64,000 nt of DNA from Natrinema sp. CBA1119 (GTDB lineage Archaea; Halobacteriota; Halobacteria; Halobacteriales; Natrialbaceae), in assembly GCF_002572525.1 (NCBI RefSeq), contig NZ_PDBS01000008.1:434001-498000 (forward strand), in the 5' to 3' direction. The number at the start of each line of letters is the position of its first letter. Position 1 is the first letter of the stretch. This document shows, one piece after another, positions 27,543 through 35,513 of this stretch. A program made the position numbers and the translations under genes. The notes under the pieces were generated by a model. That model saw only the letters and a list, made by a program, of their open reading frames with translations, was not told where the DNA came from and made no database searches.

Positions 27543-28526
27543 TCAGGCGTCGGAAACGGCTGCCAACGCCTCGATAGTCTCTTCGGCTATTCCGTCGGCG
27601 GCCTGCTCCGGAATCGTCACGAGCGGCCGATCGATGACCGTTTCGCTCACGATTTCGTGAAGCCGATCGCGAGCTTCCGACGGCGTCCCGGCCACACCGA
27701 GGTCGTGGACCATTTCGTCCGTGACCAGGGTTGCCGCGTCTTCCCGGTCGCCCGCCCGCCAGGCCTCGGCAACGCGATCGACCTGCTCCGGGAACTCGGT
27801 GGCGATCGCGTTCCGATATCCGTCGGCACTACCCGCGTAATACGCGATGTGACCGCGTACGGCGTCGTAGGCCTCGTCGCGATCTTCGCTCACGGCTGCC
27901 GGCACGTACGGAGCGATCGTGATTTTGTCGGGGTCGCGGTCGCGTTCTCGAGCACTCGTTGCAACGACCTCGAACGCGTCGTTCAACCCAGAAAATGGGA
28001 TGTTGTGCGGCATCCAGCCGTCACAGAGCCGGCCGACGACGCGCCGGTTCGCCGGCCCGAGCGCCGCGTGGTAGACCGAAACGTCCCTGTCCAGTGGCGG
28101 AACGCTTGAGACGCTGACTCGTTCCCCTTCGTAAGTGACCGGTTCGTCGTCGCCCAGAATGCGTTGAATCACTTCGATAGTTTCGTGGGACCGACGGACC
28201 GGTCGGTCGAACGGCATTCCGTGGACGTTCTCGACGGCGGTCGGTGTACTCGTCCCGACCCCGAGGGACGCACGACCGTTGGAAACTCGATCGAGGGTCG
28301 CGGCGGTCATCGCGAGGACGGCGGGCGTTCTCGAAAAGACGTTGACGATGGCGGTTCCGAGCTCGACTTCATCGGTCTTCGCGGCGATTTCGCTGAGTTT
28401 TACGACCGAGCTCGAGCCCCATAGCTCCCCCATCCAGACGGAGTCGTATCCCCGTTTTTCCGCGCTGATCGCGAGGTCGGTTGGATCGTGCGTTCCGGTC
28501 CGCGGAATGACTACTCCGAGATGCAT
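27543..28526 (-). CDS. LLM-class F420/flavin-dependent oxidoreductase
   Basis: The 327-residue TIM-barrel protein starts MHLGVVIPRTGTHDPTDLAI and has GYDSVWMGE, ELGTAIVNVFSRTPAVLAMT, GRASLGVGTSTPTAVE and HDLGVAGTPSEARDRLHEI. These are marks of the luciferase-like superfamily, closest in style to archaeal F420-dependent enzymes such as methylene-H4MPT reductase relatives. Substrate unknown. Within an acyl-CoA cluster it might oxidise or desaturate an acyl intermediate; this is inference. Confidence 0.85.
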   Translation of the reverse strand: MHLGVVIPRTGTHDPTDLAISAEKRGYDSVWMGELWGSSSVVKLSEIAAKTDEVELGTAIVNVFSRTPAVLAMTAATLDRVSNGRASLGVGTSTPTAVENVHGMPFDRPVRRSHETIEVIQRILGDDEPVTYEGERVSVSSVPPLDRDVSVYHAALGPANRRVVGRLCDGWMPHNIPFSGLNDAFEVVATSARERDRDPDKITIAPYVPAAVSEDRDEAYDAVRGHIAYYAGSADGYRNAIATEFPEQVDRVAEAWRAGDREDAATLVTDEMVHDLGVAGTPSEARDRLHEIVSETVIDRPLVTIPEQAADGIAEETIEALAAVSDA

Positions 28527-28642
28527 GCCGCTCGATTGGACGTATACTGTGATAAATTACCGTGGTTACTGTCCACGGCTGGCGGGTCCGGTCGCGATCC
28601 GACCGGTGGCATCGATCGGTGCTTACCGGGGGCTGGGCAACG

Positions 28643-29431
28643 CTACCGGCCGACGAAGTCGGGATCGTCGTCGCCGAAGAACGCGTCGAGCCCGCGCTCG
28701 TAGTCTTCCGTTCGCGTTGCACCTGCGATACCGTCCGTCTCCGCCGCGAGCTGTCGCTCGAGCGAGCGATCGTAGCTGTCGGTCAGCAGTCGGGTCGTCG
28801 TCCCGAACGCGCGAGTCGGCCCGGCTGCCAGTTCGGCGGCGACTGTGGCCAACCGGTCATCGAAGTCGTCAGTGGGAACGACCTCGTTGGCCAGTCCCAA
28901 CTCGCGGGCTTCGTCGGGGTCGATTGGCTCGTCCCGGAGGACGATCTCCTTGGCGGTCCGGAGGCCGACCAGTCGCGGCAGGAAGAACGTTGCACCGCCG
29001 TCACCGGTCAGCCCGATCCCCGGATACGCAAATTTGAGCGTCGCGTCCTCGCCGAGGACGAGCAGGTCCGGAAACAGCGCGAGGCTAAACCCGATTCCGG
29101 CTGCGATACCGTTGACGCCGCCGACAACCGGCGTTTCCGCCCGATGGAACTGGACGATCGCTTCGTGGGCCCGTCCGGCCAACTCCCGGATGTGGGCCGC
29201 ATCGGAGCCGTCCCCGGATAGGGCACTGAGATCGGCACCGGACCCGAAGAAATCGCCCGCGTGCGTGAGCACGATACAGCGAGTATCCGGATTTTCACCG
29301 AGGGTCGTCGCCACCGACACCAGTTCGTTCGCCATTTCGAGGGTGAGTGCGTTTCGACCGGCCGCGCTATCGAGTGTGACCGTTGCAACGCCGTCGTCGT
29401 GATCGACCGAGAGGTTATCGTACGCAACCAT
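28643..29431 (-). CDS. Enoyl-CoA hydratase/isomerase family protein
   Basis: Start at 29431 (MVAYDNLSVDHDDGVATVTL) is chosen; an upstream ATG at 29542 lies in MITE sequence. The 262-residue crotonase fold shows RNALTLEMANEL, GDFFGSGADLSAL (oxyanion hole) and VGGVNGIAAGIGFSLALFPD, then FAYPGIGLTGDGGATFFLPR. It would hydrate crotonyl-CoA or a similar enoyl-CoA in the cluster. Of the two catalytic Glu of classic hydratases, the first position is Tyr/Pro-rich (YPGIGL) and the second Asp (TGDGG), so isomerase or other activity is also possible. Confidence 0.85.
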   Translation of the reverse strand: MVAYDNLSVDHDDGVATVTLDSAAGRNALTLEMANELVSVATTLGENPDTRCIVLTHAGDFFGSGADLSALSGDGSDAAHIRELAGRAHEAIVQFHRAETPVVGGVNGIAAGIGFSLALFPDLLVLGEDATLKFAYPGIGLTGDGGATFFLPRLVGLRTAKEIVLRDEPIDPDEARELGLANEVVPTDDFDDRLATVAAELAAGPTRAFGTTTRLLTDSYDRSLERQLAAETDGIAGATRTEDYERGLDAFFGDDDPDFVGR

Positions 29432-29520
29432 CGGAGACGAGTTTGGAGCGGTCCCGCTTAACGGTTCGTGCTTCGTCGCTCCGGGTGCCGACGAATCCCC
29501 GTTCAGCCTCGAGTCCCAAC

Positions 29521-29604
29521 TATAGTAGCCACCGAAAGTCAATGCACATCTGATCGCACGACGTCTGTGCGATTAGTGTGTGAATAGTTTCAGTTATTAC
29601 TATA
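29521..29604. mobile_element. 84-bp palindromic MITE, copy 1
   Basis: Starts TATAGTAGCC and ends TTACTATA, with arms that pair over most of its length. A second copy of the same size is at 50486-50569. TA edges and TATAGT ends resemble the IS630 element at 20363, which could mobilise it. It provides the last codons and stop of the CoA-transferase gene. Confidence 0.8.
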
Positions 29605-31158
29605 AAGCACGTCGGTCAGATCAAACCGTTCGTCGACGAACAGTCGCGAATCCATCTCGTCGAGGTCGTCAGCCACGAGCGGCTCGAATCCCATCTCGTC
29701 GATGACGTCGGTTTCCACGTCGATACCCGGTGCGACCTCCGTGAGCTCGAGTCCGGCCTCGGTGAGTTCGAAGACGGCACGCTCGGTTACGTAGACGATC
29801 GGCTGCTCGATATCGGCGGCGTACTCGCCGCTGAAGGTGATCTGTTCGACCGAGTCGATGAACTTGGGACTCGTCCCCTCGCGTTCGATCGAGAGCGCTC
29901 CGCTTCCGGTCTCGATCTCGAGTCCATTGGTAGTCAGCGTGCCACAGAACACGACTTTCTCGGCGTTCTGGGTGATGTTGATGAACCCGCCACAACCGGG
30001 GAGCTGTGACCCGAACTGGCTGACGTTAATGTTGCCCGCGGCGTCCGCCTGTGCCATTCCCAGAAAGCCCATGTCGAGACCGCCGCCGTCGTAGAAGTCG
30101 AACTGTTGTGGCGAGGACACGAGCGCGTGATGGTTGCTCGCGGTCCCGAAGCTGATCCCGCCGGAGGCGGCGCCGCCGACCGGCCCCGACTCGACGGTCT
30201 GCGTGATCTCGTCGTCGATTCCGCCTTCGGCCGCAACGACTGGCACGAGTTCCGGGACGCCCACGCCGAGGTTGATGACCGAATTCGGCTCGAGTTCCAT
30301 CGCAGCGCGACGAGCGATAATCGTCCGGACGTCGAGCGGAATACCGTCACTCCCGTCGTCGGTCGGCCGTTTTATTTCGCCGCTGTAGGCGGGATTGTAG
30401 TCCTCCGCGTACGTCTGCTGGTGGTGGCTCGGCGGTGCCTCAACCACGGTGTCGATCAGGACGCCGGGGACTGTGACGTCGCGAGCGGTGAGCGTTCCCG
30501 ACTCCGTGATTCGCTCGACCTGTGCGATCACCGTGCCACCGGAGTTGTGTGCAGCCTGAGCCATCGCCAACGTGTTCGAATCGAGCGCCTCTCGCTCCGT
30601 GGTTATGTTGCCGTCTTCGTCGGCCGTCGTCCCCCGGATAATAGCGACGTCGATCGGGACCGAGCGATAGTAGAGGTACTCCTCGCCGTCAAAGGTCACG
30701 AGTTCGACGATGTCATCTTCGGTGACATCGTTTGCCTTCGCGCCGTCTTGGCGCGGATCCACAAACGTTCCCAGGCCGACGTGGGTGATCGTACCGGGCT
30801 TCCCCGCGGCAGTATCGCGAAGCATGTGATCCATCACGCCGAACGGCAGGTTGTATGCCTCGATCTCGTTTGAGACGATTTTCTCCATCAGATCGGGCGT
30901 AAAGCCCCAGTGGCTCGCGATAGTGCGCTCGAGCATGCCGTCCTGAACGAGATGCGAGAGCCCACGGCCCTGTTGGTCACCCTCCGCAGCGGGATGATAG
31001 AGAGTGAGATCGCGGGGTGTACCGGTTTCAGCGTATCGCTCACCCAGCGCCTCGAGGACGTACTCGGGAATGCCGACGGCGACGAAGCCGCCGATTCCGA
31101 TCGTATCGCCGTCGTCGATGCACTCAATAGCAGCCTCTCTGGACTGGCGGACTGTCAT
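29590..31158 (-). CDS. Acyl-CoA:acetate/propionate CoA-transferase
   Basis: The 522-residue protein is a fused two-domain family I CoA-transferase. The N-terminal domain has TIGIGGFVAVGIPEYVLEAL, and the C-terminal domain has INLGVGVPELVPVV and the catalytic Glu323 in TVESGPVGGAASGG. It would move CoA between acyl-CoA and a free acid, activating a short-chain acid without ATP. The last five residues (LYSNN) and stop are supplied by the MITE, so the native end is slightly changed. A TATA-like CTAAAAATA lies 23-32 bases before the ATG. Confidence 0.85.
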   Translation of the reverse strand: MTVRQSREAAIECIDDGDTIGIGGFVAVGIPEYVLEALGERYAETGTPRDLTLYHPAAEGDQQGRGLSHLVQDGMLERTIASHWGFTPDLMEKIVSNEIEAYNLPFGVMDHMLRDTAAGKPGTITHVGLGTFVDPRQDGAKANDVTEDDIVELVTFDGEEYLYYRSVPIDVAIIRGTTADEDGNITTEREALDSNTLAMAQAAHNSGGTVIAQVERITESGTLTARDVTVPGVLIDTVVEAPPSHHQQTYAEDYNPAYSGEIKRPTDDGSDGIPLDVRTIIARRAAMELEPNSVINLGVGVPELVPVVAAEGGIDDEITQTVESGPVGGAASGGISFGTASNHHALVSSPQQFDFYDGGGLDMGFLGMAQADAAGNINVSQFGSQLPGCGGFINITQNAEKVVFCGTLTTNGLEIETGSGALSIEREGTSPKFIDSVEQITFSGEYAADIEQPIVYVTERAVFELTEAGLELTEVAPGIDVETDVIDEMGFEPLVADDLDEMDSRLFVDERFDLTDVLYSNN

Positions 31159-31180
31159 ACGTATGCCTCGAGAGACGCGC

Positions 31181-31191
31181 TATTTTTAGTT
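31181..31191 (-). promoter_or_regulatory. TATA-like element of the CoA-transferase gene
   Basis: ACTAAAAATA on the minus strand is centred about 27 bases before the ATG at 31158, the usual distance for a leaderless haloarchaeal transcript. Confidence 0.4.
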
Positions 31192-31304
31192 ACCTATCTT
31201 CGAGTGGCTGTTTGCCGCGTCGACCGAGCGGCCGAATTCGGATCGCCTGTCGGAACAAACGATGGAATCGTACGCTTTACTATCCCGCTCACGAATCACC
31301 GCGT

Positions 31305-32429
31305 ATGGAGCCGACAAACGAGCAGCAGCTGATACAGGAGACAGTCCGAGAATTCGTCGAGGAGGAAGTCGTCGATGCGGTCGACGAGTACGACGAGGCG
31401 CAGACGTTTCCGGAAGACGTCTGGGACGGGCTCGCCGAGCTCGATCTAACCGGGCTGACGGTCCCGGAAGAGTACGGCGGGTTCGATGCCGACGAAGTGA
31501 CCTACAGCATCGTCAACGAGGAAGTAGCGCGCGGACATCTGGCAGTCGCAACGGCGCTGTCGGTTCACTGTCTGGCGACGTCGTGTATCCGCCAGTTCGG
31601 CACCGACGAGCACAGAGAGCAGTGGCTGCCGGAGATGGTCGACGGCCGGCCGGTCGGAGCGTTCGCGCTCTCGGAGCCGGACGCCGGGTCGAACCCGGCG
31701 GAGATGAGCACCGAGGCTCGTCTCGAGGACGGTGAGTACGTGATCAACGGGAAGAAACAGTGGATCACGAACGGAAAGCGTGCGGGCGTCGTCGTTCTGT
31801 TCGCGAAAACCGATCGCGACGATCCGGACAGCGTGACGCAGTTCTTGGTTCCCAAAGACACGCCGGGACTGGAAGTCGGCAAGAAAGAGGACAAACTCGG
31901 ACTGCGCGCGAGCGATACGACGACGTTGCTCTTCGATGACGCGCGAATTCCAGAGGAGAACCGCTTGACTGAGGTCGGTGAAGGGCTGAAAGCCGCGTTT
32001 TCGATCCTGACCGGCGGTCGGATCGCAATCGCCAGCCAGGCTGTCGGAGTCGCCCAGGCAGCCCTCGACGCTGCCGTGAGTTACGCCAACGAACGCGAGC
32101 AGTTCGGGGAGCCGATCATCAACCACCAGGCGATCGCACACAAGCTCGCGGATATGCAGACGGATGTCCAGGCCGCACGCCTGCTGACGCGCGACGCCGC
32201 CCGGAAGAACGACGACGGTCTCGACGCGCAAGCGGCGAGCATGGCGAAGTACTTCGCGAGCGAAACGGCCGTTGACGTCGCGAACGAAGCGGTCCAGGTT
32301 CACGGCGGCTACGGGTACACCAAGGACTTCGATGTCGAACGCTACTACCGGGACGCCAAGATCACCACGATCTACGAAGGGACCTCGGAAATACAGAAAG
32401 AGGTTATCTCACGGCACCTGACGGAGTGA
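31305..32429 (+). CDS. Acyl-CoA dehydrogenase
   Basis: Start at 31305 (MEPTNEQQLIQETVREFVEE). The 374-residue protein has FALSEPDAGSNPAEM, the FAD-binding KKQWITNGKRAGV, and ends with QVHGGYGYTKDFDVERYYRD and IYEGTSEIQKEVISRHL, where the Glu in YEGTSE is the catalytic base of short/medium-chain enzymes. It would oxidise butyryl-CoA or isobutyryl-CoA to the 2-enoyl-CoA. No electron-transfer flavoprotein genes lie in the window. It diverges from the CoA-transferase and converges with the 3-hydroxyacyl-CoA dehydrogenase. Confidence 0.95.
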   Translation: MEPTNEQQLIQETVREFVEEEVVDAVDEYDEAQTFPEDVWDGLAELDLTGLTVPEEYGGFDADEVTYSIVNEEVARGHLAVATALSVHCLATSCIRQFGTDEHREQWLPEMVDGRPVGAFALSEPDAGSNPAEMSTEARLEDGEYVINGKKQWITNGKRAGVVVLFAKTDRDDPDSVTQFLVPKDTPGLEVGKKEDKLGLRASDTTTLLFDDARIPEENRLTEVGEGLKAAFSILTGGRIAIASQAVGVAQAALDAAVSYANEREQFGEPIINHQAIAHKLADMQTDVQAARLLTRDAARKNDDGLDAQAASMAKYFASETAVDVANEAVQVHGGYGYTKDFDVERYYRDAKITTIYEGTSEIQKEVISRHLTE

Positions 32430-32430
32430 C

Positions 32431-33294
32431 TTACTCGTACTCATAGAACCCGTTGCCCGTCTTTTTCCCGAGGTCACCCGCCTCGACCTTTCGCTTGAGG
32501 AGGTAGGCGGGTTTGTACCGATCGCCCAGTTCCTCGTGGAGCGTCTCGGAGGCGTGAAGGCAGACGTCGAGTCCGATATGGTCGGCCAGCGTCAGTGGCC
32601 CCATCGGGACGTTCGTCCCGAGTTCCATCCCCGTATCGATGTCCTCCTTCGTGGCGACATCTTCGTCGTAGGCCCGGATCCCCTCGTTGATCCAGGGCAT
32701 CAGGATGCGATTTGTGACGAACCCCGGCTTGTCGTCGGATTCCCACGTCGTCTTCTCGAGGTCTTCGGCGAAGGTATGAGCCAGTTCGGTAACATCGTCA
32801 GCCGTCTTCTCGCCGACCACGATCTCGACGCCCTCCATGATCGGAACCGGGTTCATGAAGTGCAACCCGACCACGCGCTCGGGGTGTTCGAGGTCGGACG
32901 CGATCGAGGTGATCGAGAGCGTGCTCGTGTTCGTCGCGAGGACGGCGTCGTCGCGACAGACCGAATCGAGGTCAGCGAAGATGTCGCGTTTGACCGCGAG
33001 ATCCTCGAGGGCCGCCTCGATGACGATATCACAATCCGCGAGATCCTCGAGGACAGTCGTGCCGGTGATTCGGTCACGGATGTCGTCGGCTTCATCCTCG
33101 GTCAAGCGGTCTCTGGAGACGAGCCGACCGAGGCTCTCCTCGATCGTCTCGAAGCCGCTTTCGACGTACTCCTGTTCGATGTCGCGCATCACGACATCGT
33201 AGTCCGCAGCTGCGGTAACCTGTGCGATGCCACTGCCCATCGTGCCCGCGCCGACGACGCCGACACGGTCGATCGTCTCTACGTGCAAAGCCAT
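32431..33294 (-). CDS. 3-hydroxyacyl-CoA (3-hydroxybutyryl-CoA) dehydrogenase
   Basis: Start at 33294 (MALHVETIDRVGVVG). The 287-residue protein has the NAD-binding GVVGAGTMGSGIAQ, ATNTSTLSIT, and GLHFMNPVPIMEGVEIV with the catalytic His, then NRILMPWINEGIRAYDEDVA. Length and absence of a hydratase domain fit stand-alone 3-hydroxybutyryl-CoA dehydrogenases. It would make acetoacetyl-CoA for the thiolase encoded next. Its stop lies one base from that of the acyl-CoA dehydrogenase gene. Confidence 0.95.
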   Translation of the reverse strand: MALHVETIDRVGVVGAGTMGSGIAQVTAAADYDVVMRDIEQEYVESGFETIEESLGRLVSRDRLTEDEADDIRDRITGTTVLEDLADCDIVIEAALEDLAVKRDIFADLDSVCRDDAVLATNTSTLSITSIASDLEHPERVVGLHFMNPVPIMEGVEIVVGEKTADDVTELAHTFAEDLEKTTWESDDKPGFVTNRILMPWINEGIRAYDEDVATKEDIDTGMELGTNVPMGPLTLADHIGLDVCLHASETLHEELGDRYKPAYLLKRKVEAGDLGKKTGNGFYEYE

Positions 33295-33425
33295 CACTCG
33301 TTGGTGGTCGGACGGTCGTAGTAAATGTCCCGACTCGCGTCGGTGTCGGCGACGCCGACCGCCTGTTGCTGGTCACCGTTCGACACAGCTATACCGGACG
33401 AGTCAGTACGTACGCGTGGTAGCTA

Positions 33426-34598
33426 ATGTCGCAGGTACGCCTCGCAGGAACAGGCATGACTTCGTTTGGATCGCATCCCGATCGGACGGGCAGGGACATG
33501 TTCGCGAGCGCCGGGCTCGAGGCCCTCGAAGACGCCGGCGTTCCGGCTGCGGACGTCGACGAACTCTTCTACGGCAACTTCGTCGGCACCCTCTCGGAAC
33601 GACAGGGCCACCAGGGCCCGCTCATGGCGGAGGCCCTCGGAACGACCGTTCCGTCACGCCGCATCGAAAGCGCGTGTGCCTCGAGCGGGCTCGCGGTCCA
33701 CGACGCCGTTCGGGCGATCGGAAGCGGCGACGCCGATGTCGTCGTCGCCGGCGGAATGGAGCGGATGACGAACATGGGAACAGCCGGTGCGACCGACGGG
33801 CTGGCCAGGGCGGCCGACGACCTCTACGAGGTCCGGTCCGGCGTCACCTTCCCGGGAGCGTACGCGCTGATGGCGCGAGCGTACTTCGACGAGTACGGCG
33901 GTACGCACGAGGACCTCGCCCATATCGCGGTTAAAAACCACGAGAACGCGCTCGTCAACGATCACGCCCACCTCCAGCAGGATATTACGGTCGCGGAGGC
34001 GCTCGAAGCGCCCGAGATTGCGGCCCCGTTCGGCCTGTACGACGCCTGTCCGATCAGCGACGGTGCAGCCGCACTCGTGTTGACGTCCCCGGCGTACGCT
34101 GCGGAGCACGACCTCGAAGCCAGCGTCTCGATCACCGGCGCTGGACACGGCGGAGATACGATGGCGCTTCACGATCGGCCGACGCTCTCGCGGACACCCG
34201 CTACTCGGGAGGCCGCCGAGGCGGCTTACGACGAGGCCAGTATCGATCCGAATGATGTCGCCATCGCCGAAGTCCACGACTGCTTTACGATCGCGGAGGT
34301 CTTCGCCCTCGAGGCGCTTGGGATGTATAGGTACGGCGAGGCGATCGGAGCGGCTCGCCGCGGCGAGACGCGCCGTGACGGGGGACTGCCGGTAAATCTC
34401 TCCGGCGGGCTGAAAGCGAAGGGGCACCCCGTCGGTGCGACCGGGGCCGCACAGGTAGCTGCTGTGGCCACGCTGCTCGACGGAACCCATCCGCGCGCCG
34501 AGGCTGTCGCCGACGACGCGACGATCGGCGTCGCCCAGAACGCCGGCGGCACGGTTGCCAGTGCGACCGTTCACGTCTTGGAGGTGATGGGAGAATGA
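33426..34598 (+). CDS. Thiolase (acetyl-CoA acetyltransferase, SCP2-type)
   Basis: The 390-residue protein has the nucleophilic Cys in ESACASSGLAVHDAV, VAGGMERMTNM, EVHDCFTIAEVFALE with the active His and LSGGLKAKGHPVGATGAAQ. This HDCFT form is typical of archaeal thiolases that work with a DUF35 partner, which is encoded directly downstream with a four-base overlap. It would split acetoacetyl-CoA, or a 2-methyl derivative, with CoA. It diverges from the dehydrogenase gene with 131 bases between starts. Confidence 0.95.
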   Translation: MSQVRLAGTGMTSFGSHPDRTGRDMFASAGLEALEDAGVPAADVDELFYGNFVGTLSERQGHQGPLMAEALGTTVPSRRIESACASSGLAVHDAVRAIGSGDADVVVAGGMERMTNMGTAGATDGLARAADDLYEVRSGVTFPGAYALMARAYFDEYGGTHEDLAHIAVKNHENALVNDHAHLQQDITVAEALEAPEIAAPFGLYDACPISDGAAALVLTSPAYAAEHDLEASVSITGAGHGGDTMALHDRPTLSRTPATREAAEAAYDEASIDPNDVAIAEVHDCFTIAEVFALEALGMYRYGEAIGAARRGETRRDGGLPVNLSGGLKAKGHPVGATGAAQVAAVATLLDGTHPRAEAVADDATIGVAQNAGGTVASATVHVLEVMGE

Positions 34599-34981
34599 CT
34601 GATGCCACCAACGATGGGTACGACGAGTTCCTCGAGGCGCTCGCGGACGGGGAGGGATACTTCTACGCTTGCTCGAATGAGCACGGCCTGCTTCCGCCGC
34701 GGCAGGCCTGTCCGCACTGCGGCGACCGTGAGTTAGCACGCCGAGAACTGCCACAGACGGGAGAGATCGTTACCCACACGACGGTCTCCGTTCCGACGCC
34801 ACAGTTCGACGACGATGCCCCCTACGTCACTGCTATCGTCGACTTCGGACAGGTACGGCTCACGGGGATCGTCCGCGGAGTCGACCGTGACGACGTCGCG
34901 ATCGAACAGCGGGTCACTGCAACCGTCGAACCGAGCGAGACAACGGCCGATCGGACGATCACGTTCCGTCCAGCGCAGTAA
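34595..34981 (+). CDS. Zn-ribbon OB-fold protein (DUF35), thiolase partner
   Basis: The 128-residue protein has a rubredoxin-like zinc site, CSNEHGLLPPRQACPHCG, followed by an OB fold (GEIVTHTTVSVPTPQFDDDA...VRLTGIVRG). The first ligand is a single Cys where C-x2-C is usual, so the zinc site may be incomplete. In archaeal thiolase/HMG-CoA synthase complexes DUF35 proteins bridge the enzymes and help bind CoA. ATGA overlap with the thiolase stop indicates coupling. Confidence 0.85.
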   Translation: MTDATNDGYDEFLEALADGEGYFYACSNEHGLLPPRQACPHCGDRELARRELPQTGEIVTHTTVSVPTPQFDDDAPYVTAIVDFGQVRLTGIVRGVDRDDVAIEQRVTATVEPSETTADRTITFRPAQ

Positions 34982-34991
34982 TACGAATCGA

Positions 34992-35414
34992 ATGGCCCAC
35001 ACTACCGACATCACCGTCGAATGGGGAGATACCGACGCTGGCGGGCTGATCTACTATCCGCGATTCTTCCACTTCGTGGTCGTCGGGCTGAACGACTACT
35101 TCACTCCGGCCGTCGACGGCGGCCATCCGATGGAGGCCTACCGATCGGACGGGTATCTCCTTCCCGCAGTCGAGGCGTCGGCATCGTTTCACTCGCCGCT
35201 TCGAGCCGGCGACGGCGCGACTATCGAGACGACCATCGTCCGAATCGGCGACACCTCGCTCACGGTGGCGTTTTCGGTAACGCACCGCTCGAGCGGCGAA
35301 GAGGCCGCCGACGGCGAGGTGTCGTTCGTCTTCGTCGATTCCGATTTCGAGCCGGCGTCGTTGCCCGAGTCGTTTCACGACTGCGTCTGTAACCGCGGCG
35401 ACGCGACTGAGTGA
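34992..35414 (+). CDS. 4HBT-type acyl-CoA thioesterase
   Basis: Start at 34992, ten bases after the DUF35 gene. The 140-residue hotdog protein reads VEWGDTDAGGLIYYPRFFHF, with the catalytic Asp in DTDAGG, typical of 4-hydroxybenzoyl-CoA thioesterase relatives, then SASFHSPLRAGDGATIETTI. It would hydrolyse an acyl-CoA to free acid, perhaps to recover CoA from dead-end products. It is the third gene of the thiolase operon. Confidence 0.85.
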   Translation: MAHTTDITVEWGDTDAGGLIYYPRFFHFVVVGLNDYFTPAVDGGHPMEAYRSDGYLLPAVEASASFHSPLRAGDGATIETTIVRIGDTSLTVAFSVTHRSSGEEAADGEVSFVFVDSDFEPASLPESFHDCVCNRGDATE

Positions 35415-35513
35415 GCCGGCCTCGAAAATTGACGAACACTCTATCCCTGGAACGGGTGTCGAATACTGCAGCAGAGAATCAGTGGCTCACTCGAGTGAGC
35501 CCTCGCGATCCGA

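Noticed and set aside
33654-34754. Long minus-strand frame (366 codons) opposite the thiolase
   Set aside because: It is a shadow of a GC-rich gene; the plus strand has clear thiolase motifs and the minus frame is Arg/Gly-rich without any family feature.
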